Shown piece after piece: positions 28,708 to 33,499 of a stretch of DNA of 33,499 nucleotides. Position 1 is the stretch's first letter. Each line of letters begins with the position of its first letter. The notes beneath the pieces are model-generated. The model saw only the letters and a program-made list of their open reading frames with translations. It was not told the origin of the DNA and ran no database searches. Source of the stretch: Bigelowiella natans CCMP2755 (Eukaryota > Cercozoa > Chlorarachniophyceae); the NCBI GenBank assembly GCA_000320545.1, contig ADNK01001811.1, forward strand, positions 17,501 through 50,999, written 5' to 3'. The position numbers were made by a program, and so were the translations under genes.

Positions 28708-30204
28708 ATGGCGGACACTGGCCGCCGAGAGGTGTCCTCGGTCGTTAGTTCTGCGGGCGTTTCACAATTGCTGACTCTCTGGCGTTTTGTAGGATTTGGT
28801 GACGTCGCCGTTTGAAAGAATTTTTGCCACCAAAGGTTTGTACACATGGAATTGATTTCGAGGAGGACTAAGGGGGAATCTCGTTTTGGGCGCTCTAATC
28901 CTCTCCAGAAGTTTTGCTAACTATCCCCAATTGTGAACATATAATATGTTGCAGTGGTCGTGAAAGTTCGTTCGAGATCTCGCGAAGTCGACGTACGGGT
29001 ACGATGGTTATGAGCGTTGGCTCGATGTACTGAAGAAATGCTCTTCCATTAAAATTCGTTATCTTCCTACAGAATGAATGGGATGGGGGGGTGCCTCCTT
29101 CGCACTACGAAATCAAGGAATTTCTCGAAAGGTAGATCTAATCTCAAATCAAGTTTCTAACGTTTGGATAGGAAAGAAAGTGGAGGTGAAATGACGTAAA
29201 ACGACGGGTAGCTGCGGGGACGTCAGAAATCTATTGCTTTTGAACGAATATAACTAGATAAGTCAACTCTCTGTCCCAATCGTCATCAACTGAAACCGAG
29301 CACGCTTTCCGATCTGCTATATATTTACATCCACCAGGCTTTTAACGTCATCTGCGTCAGCTTTTTCCATGTCGCGTGGAGGCGGAAGTGCCTCCTCGCG
29401 AGACCTAATCGTCGCTCCATCGACTTCTTCGTTAGATGCCATCGGTCATCTTCAGCCCCTGAAATTTGACTTTTCCCGTTCTTCGAAGAAGAGCCAAAAA
29501 ATGGGAAAGAAACGAAGCCAAAACGATGAGTACCAAGATGAGGACGGGGATAGCGACGGCATCTCTAAGAAGAAGTGAGGACCGCGACACTCGCCTATCA
29601 CATTCCATGCTTGTGTGTGATGCAACCATATTCTTTCATCTATGACTTAGATGGGAGATTGTCGTGAATTTGATTTTCCGCTCCGCTTCTGAGGTATGTG
29701 GTCACCGCCGGGCAAACGCACTCGATCGCAGCGCCGAGCAACAAAGAGTAAACATGAGTCGTTTTGCCCCCCAGTGTGCTATTTCCTCTGGAGATGGGGC
29801 GCAGCCCATGTTCAGCGCGCGTAGTTTACTAATGTGTTGTTGCGTTGTAGTTGTTATTCGGATACTTCAACCGATTGCTTTATCTCCACGCTAGGGCTCC
29901 AAAGCAGCTGCGGTGCTGGCAGGAACGAAGACCGCTATCAGAGGGGTGAGCTGAAGCATTTCGCGCATCCATTGCGATATCCCCCACGCGCGCGCGTTTT
30001 GATGTTAAGTGCCGTGTGTAGCTGCAGTCCGGTGATGCGCGGATTCCTGTGATCTTGCGTGTATTTGTGTGCACGCGCGGCGCGCGCGCGGATGCGTGGT
30101 AAGTGTTTTGTTTTGTTTTTGTGGTTATGCAATCTTCGACAGGTTCCTGTTAAGCTCAAGGCCAAAATGGTAATATAGGGAAGAGAGCGAGTGAGGCGAG
30201 AGGG

Positions 30205-30246
<42 letters not shown>

Positions 30247-30328
30247 AGGTATTGTGAGCTATATGCAGTTTATGCAGCCCATAAGATGGCAGCCACGCCT
30301 CCATAGGAATATCAAAGGGCGTCGGTCT

Positions 30329-30365
<37 letters not shown>

Positions 30366-31272
30366 CTCTCACTCACGCTCACACACGCGCGCGCCGGCCG
30401 CTTCCCAGGCCAAATCCCGAAGCGCCGACGAGGAGTTGGCCAGAATTCGGTCGGAAAGATTTCCTGGAGTGCCGTCTGAGCGCGTGGAGGACCGATTCTC
30501 GCTGCTCCAGGAAGGCAAGCGGCCTGACAGCTTGCTACTGTGCGGGGTTCCACGCGGCTGGCTCGGCATCAAAAACAGGCCAGAGATAGAGAGCGGGGCG
30601 GCGGGAAGTCTGATAAGGAAAGTCTCACGCAAGGGGGGGGGGGCAAAGGATGGTGATGGGGCGGAGGGGGGGGGGGGGGTGGATGCTGGAGATGATAATA
30701 GCGGGGGGGGCAACAACCACCTTTATTAAAGATGTTAGGCCTACGGCCGAAGGGGCGGATAAAGAAGGGGGGGATGATGAGCAGGATGCAAAGCTTGCGG
30801 GGGGGGGCAAGAAGCAGAAGAGGAGGTCTTTCATCACTATACAGAAACGGCCGCAAGGGAGGGGGGCTAAGATTCCAGGCGACTCGGATTGGTACTACTG
30901 ATAACATTTCTGCCAAACACTCGCCATCATCATTTCTAGTGTGCTCCACATCTATAACTTGCCCCCCCTCCCCCCCCTCACTCCCCCCCCCTTCCCTATA
31001 CACTACCAGGGCGCCTTGCCGTCTCACGGTAGAGTTGTCCAAATGTCCAAATAAAGGGCTGATGGCCGCTTTCCCTGGGATATCAAGCGATACGATCGTA
31101 CGCTATGCCTACAAGCCTTCCTCCTCCTCCTCCTCCTCCTCCTCCTCCTCCTCCTCCTCCTCTTACGGCAGAGACGTCATCGACGGATTTGACGAAGAGA
31201 GAGGAATACCATCAGAGGTAGCTATCTTTTAAAAGGGGGAGGGGGGAGTGAGATTCCTGATTCGGTGCGAAT

Positions 31273-31307
<35 letters not shown>

Positions 31308-31323
31308 CTATCAATACTCTTAG

Positions 31324-31364
<41 letters not shown>

Positions 31365-31641
31365 CTCTCTCTTCTCTCTCTCTCTCTCTCGCTCTCTCTT
31401 TCTTCTCTTCTCTTCTCTGATTGAAAACGTATGTTATGGCAATCGAAGGACGTTGACGTCTACGTGCAGTTCCGCTCTATGGAGGGGCTGGAAAAGGCAC
31501 TTCGTCTTTACTGGGTACTGCCTAGCGGGGGAAACAATGAGCAGTCACCCAAACATCGTCTGGAGGGCGGGGCATATTGCCGACTTTGGAAAGCTATTGC
31601 TAAAAACAATTATATATATCATGTTCTATATTTACAATGTG

Positions 31642-31715
<74 letters not shown>

Positions 31716-32016
31716 ATATATTTATTAAATTGCGTGTTAATATATATATGTAGTTTGATGACAATATAAACGAGTAGCCGTTGCATTTTTCCCACCCCAT
31801 TCTTCATGCGGCTGTAGAATTGTGTACTGCGCCATAAGAAGACCGGGTTCCTTGTGTCACCCCGCGCACGGGTCGATAAAGGCGGGTACATGGCCTTGGA
31901 AGCCATAAAAGCAAGATCAAAGCGGACACAAGAGGTGTTTGGGCCAACGATTGCATTGTATATAGAATGAGAAAGGGGGGGGCACATCGTATGTGTGCAT
32001 TTTCGCATGTTATCAG

Positions 32017-32060
<44 letters not shown>

Positions 32061-32545
32061 GTGTATACACGCTCAGTTACACTCCGTGCAATGAATAGAG
32101 GAATGAATTCCTCATGCTGTGGTGTTTTCACTTTCACATGTCTACAAAGACCGTGTATAGATTAGACCAATGCTCGTTTGGGGAACATGCAGCAGCTGCG
32201 AGGACACGCATGCGCTCGCAGCATTTCTAAGACCTAATCCTCCCACCTCCCCTCCCATTTTCTCCAAATACGCCGCTGGTGCTGCTAGCTGTGGTTCTTG
32301 GAGCTCCGAAGGCGCCGCCAGGAGGCGGAAGAGAAGAGACTGGTTGCTTAGCACAATGTTGCGCTTGCCGTATCGACGCACTGATGTCTGGCGCTAACAC
32401 CGTGCGTGCATCGCCGATCTCAACCTCCTCTTAATAATTAGCGTGCTGAGAATGAGCGGAGGGAAGCTGCTCGGCGACGAAGGGCGGAAAAGTGATATGA
32501 TTATTCAGACTTTCTTTTTTAATCGATAGATTCATAACCTATATC

Positions 32546-32583
<38 letters not shown>

Positions 32584-33070
32584 AAATGGTTATAGAGCAA
32601 AGGGAGAGCGAGTGATGCAGAAGAGTGATATAGAGTATATATAGCACAAGGAAAAAAAATGCTCCTTTCGCAGAGAGCGAAAGCGCATTTACAATTATTT
32701 GGCCTTCGCGCTCCCACTGCATTATTGCTTGCAGCTGGCATTTTGCAATTATTGGCTGACTTGAGTCTTACAGTATCTTTTCAATATTTCACCGAGACCA
32801 CCATCGCATGTTCCGAGTAGAAGAATCAAATGCGCGCGTCCTCCCCCATCTTCTTCTTCTTCTTCTTCTTCTTCTTCGCCATCGCCATCTATGATGTGTT
32901 ATCACTTTCAGGCTGCGAAAGCAGAGGGAGGAGGAGGAGCTACGGCTGGCGGTGGAAAAGGCTAATGAGGAGGCTAGGAGGAGGGAGACGGTGCGCACAC
33001 ACAAGTTTACTTCGATGATTGAAATATTTATTCCTTGGCCAATTAAACACAATATTATAAATTTTCTATA

Positions 33071-33110
<40 letters not shown>

Positions 33111-33334
33111 CAATATATCACCATCGTCATCATCATCATCGTCATCATCATCATCATAATCCCAATCACCGCTGCCTGCCCCCCGTCATTTCGTGTCGCT
33201 CTCCCAACAATCCAAAGGAGCTGAGAGAAGCAGAGATCAAAAGGGCTCACGAACTTGTAATCCTCCTCCCCCTTCTTAGAAGAACAGAAAAAAACATCGA
33301 CTCTATTCAGCGAGAGTATAATATCTACATATAG
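28708..33334 (+). CDS. AKAP17A/XE7-like RNA-binding splicing factor
   Basis: About 554 residues. Exons are 28708-28798, 28955-28992, 29073-29131, 29338-29574, 29651-29693, 29895-29945, 30143-30169, 30409-30891, 31010-31217, 31449-31514, 31818-31934, 32289-32342, 32442-32491, 32912-32990, 33218-33256 and possibly 33311-33334. Phases agree at all joins, except that 30409-30891 needs one base fewer in its G-rich part. Family marks: YEIKEFLERL near the N-terminus; the WEIVVNLIF, then AAAVLAGTKTAIRGVPVKLK helix-strand block; GKRPDSLLLCGVPRGWLG, like the PDTI.L.G(L/V)P.(R/K)W(F/L) signature; VDVYVQFRSMEGLEKAL, an RRM strand-helix; and an Arg/Glu coiled coil (RRRRQEAEEKRL, RRRRAEK, LRKQREEEELRLAVEKANEE). 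Members act in the nucleus in pre-mRNA splicing; PKA anchoring is known only for the animal protein. Confidence 0.75.
29338..29574 (+). CDS. Exon 4 of AKAP17A-like gene
   Basis: A 237-bp exon, phase 2-2, coding a Ser/Gly-rich stretch and then a basic run (SSKKSQKMGKKRSQ) and an acidic run (DEYQDEDGDSDG), a plausible nuclear-localisation and phospho-linker segment. An internal Met at 29369 could act as an alternative start. The exact phase match to the preceding exon (CTCGAAAG, then GCTTTTAACG) favours an internal exon. Confidence 0.65.
30143..30169 (+). CDS. 27-nt microexon of AKAP17A-like gene
   Basis: Nine codons (VPVKLKAKM) between TTCGACAG and GTAATA, phase 0-0. The residues continue the strand expected after the LAGTKTAIRG helix, so skipping would delete a strand of the N-terminal fold without shifting the frame. 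Confidence 0.65.
30212..30363. repeat. AG and AC microsatellites
   Basis: AG run 30212-30245 and AC run 30330-30363, both in the intron before exon 8 of the AKAP17A-like gene. Confidence 0.9.
30409..30891 (+). CDS. Exon 8 with G-homopolymer frameshift
   Basis: The first part reads AKSRSADEELARIRSERFPG, then the GKRPDSLLLCGVPRGWLG signature, and enters Gly/Asp-rich low complexity encoded by G runs (30632-30643, 30665-30679, 30712-30720). In the frame of entry it hits TAA at 30727-30729. One base over, from about 30720 to 30891, a coding-like frame continues (KEGGDDEQDAKLAGGGKKQK, then RRSFITIQKRPQGRG). It ends in phase 2, exactly what exon 31010 needs. No GT donor before the stop has the right phase. 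A one-base over-call in one of the G runs is the simplest explanation; a true length variant or a missed intron are alternatives. Confidence 0.55.
31010..31217 (+). CDS. Exon 9: RRM-like strands with poly-Ser insert
   Basis: It reads APCRLTVELSKCPNKGLMAAFPG and VRYAYKP, which resemble an RRM beta1-helix1-beta2. About 16 Ser follow, encoded by a (TCC)n run near 31112-31161, then YGRDVIDGFDEERGIPSE. The next exon (31449) supplies the RNP1-like DVDVYVQFRS. The Ser tract lies in a loop, where it would be tolerated. Confidence 0.6.
31276..31400. repeat. TA then CT microsatellites
   Basis: TA run 31276-31304 and interrupted CT run 31326-31400, filling most of the intron 31218-31448. The CT run may serve as an extended polypyrimidine tract. 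Confidence 0.9.
31647..31711. repeat. TA then TG microsatellites
   Basis: TA run 31647-31681 directly joined to TG run 31682-31711 in the intron 31515-31817. Confidence 0.9.
32023..32054. repeat. TA microsatellite
   Basis: Clean TA run in the intron 31935-32288. Confidence 0.9.
32289..33256 (+). CDS. Exons 12-15: Arg/Glu coiled coil
   Basis: Four short exons (54, 50, 79 and 39 bp) read LWFLELRRRRQEAEEKRL, RAENERREAARRRRAE(K), LRKQREEEELRLAVEKANEE and on, and ELREAEIKRAHEL, with matching phases. Together they form one charged helix of about 74 residues. This is the long Arg/Glu helix that follows the RRM in animal AKAP17A, though shorter. Introns between them are filled by TA, TTC and other simple repeats. 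Confidence 0.7.
32549..32580. repeat. TA microsatellite
   Basis: Clean TA run in the intron 32492-32911. Confidence 0.9.
32850..32877. repeat. TTC trinucleotide repeat
   Basis: TTC repeat 35 bp before the exon 14 acceptor (32911); pyrimidine-rich, so it may aid splicing. Confidence 0.9.
33074..33157. repeat. TA then ATC repeats
   Basis: TA run 33074-33103 and CAT/ATC trinucleotide run 33117-33157 in the last intron. Confidence 0.9.
33311..33334 (+). CDS. Possible last exon of AKAP17A-like gene
   Basis: After a TATTCAG acceptor in phase 0, REYNIYI and TAG would end the protein. It is very short and could equally be chance, with the real 3' end lying beyond the poly-G edge. Confidence 0.3.
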   Translation, partial: REYNIYI

Positions 33335-33387
33335 TCGGTGGTTCTGCCGCGTAAACGCCGCCAATGGCATCTTGTACGAATTCTCGA

Positions 33388-33499
33388 GGGGGGGGGGGGG
33401 GGGGGGGGGGGGGTTTACTTTTCCCAACTTTTGAGACCCGGGCGGGGGAGGGGGTTAAAAAAATTTTTAATTTTAAGGGGGGGGGGGGGGGGGGGGGGG
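33388..33499. repeat. Poly-G runs at the window edge
   Basis: G run of 26 at 33388-33413 and of 23 at 33477-33499, with low-quality-looking sequence between (AAAAAAATTTTTAATTTTAA). This is typical of a read or contig end. Confidence 0.75.

Noticed and set aside
24720-33160. Simple-repeat frames reading as Tyr/Ile, Cys/Val or Leu/Ser peptides
   Set aside because: Translations of TA, TG and CT microsatellites inside introns; not genes.
1-33499. tRNA or rRNA genes
   Set aside because: No stretch showed tRNA box patterns with a cloverleaf or any familiar rRNA block on either strand.

Overview
The window is nuclear DNA of a eukaryote, most likely a single-celled protist or alga. Three genes can be reconstructed as chains of short exons joined at GT-AG introns of mostly 60-400 bp, with reading phase kept across nearly every junction. 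AATAAA signals follow one gene, and the right third is full of microsatellites and long G/C homopolymers. Nothing fixes the taxon. A free-living protist with polycystin-type receptors fits, and a chlorarachniophyte-like alga is one guess. All exon borders are my own hand reconstruction without transcripts.

Layout. (1) 1-1900: AT-rich, simple repeats, no supportable gene. (2) 1900-13370: about 11 kb of odd DNA rich in GTGCACG/TTGCAA words. It is built of shuffled, diverged repeat modules present two times in direct or inverted orientation, with long but unconvincing ORFs. Embedded in it is one clear intronless gene on the minus strand (4588-5763), a secreted sialidase/BNR-repeat glycosidase-like protein. 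(3) 13375-22877, plus strand: a gene of about 21 exons for a large polycystin-1-like receptor. In order it has a signal peptide, a small N-terminal beta domain, a Ser/Thr/Pro-rich stalk encoded by tandemly duplicated exons, a REJ-like region, a GPS autoproteolysis motif, TM1, a long cytoplasmic loop, and TM2-5. It ends there, without a recognisable PLAT domain or the TRP-like channel half. Two AATAAA signals follow. (4) 22950-24325: non-coding, with a cluster of CTAG-based palindromes and hairpins. (5) 24326-28250, minus strand: a seven-exon gene for an unrecognised protein with a possible N-myristoylation start, a long low-complexity middle and two possible hydrophobic segments, one encoded by an ATG-rich microsatellite. 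(6) 28251-28707: a compact divergent promoter region with ordered repeated boxes. (7) 28708 to about 33334, plus strand: a gene of about 16 exons resembling the AKAP17A/XE7 splicing-factor family, with an RRM-like fold followed by an Arg/Glu-rich coiled coil. It carries one probable G-homopolymer frameshift. The window ends in a run of 23 G, which looks like a contig or gap edge.

The genes do not form a pathway. The main interest is the half-polycystin with its exon-intron array, the divergent promoter, and the rearranged repeat field around a bacterial-looking sialidase.
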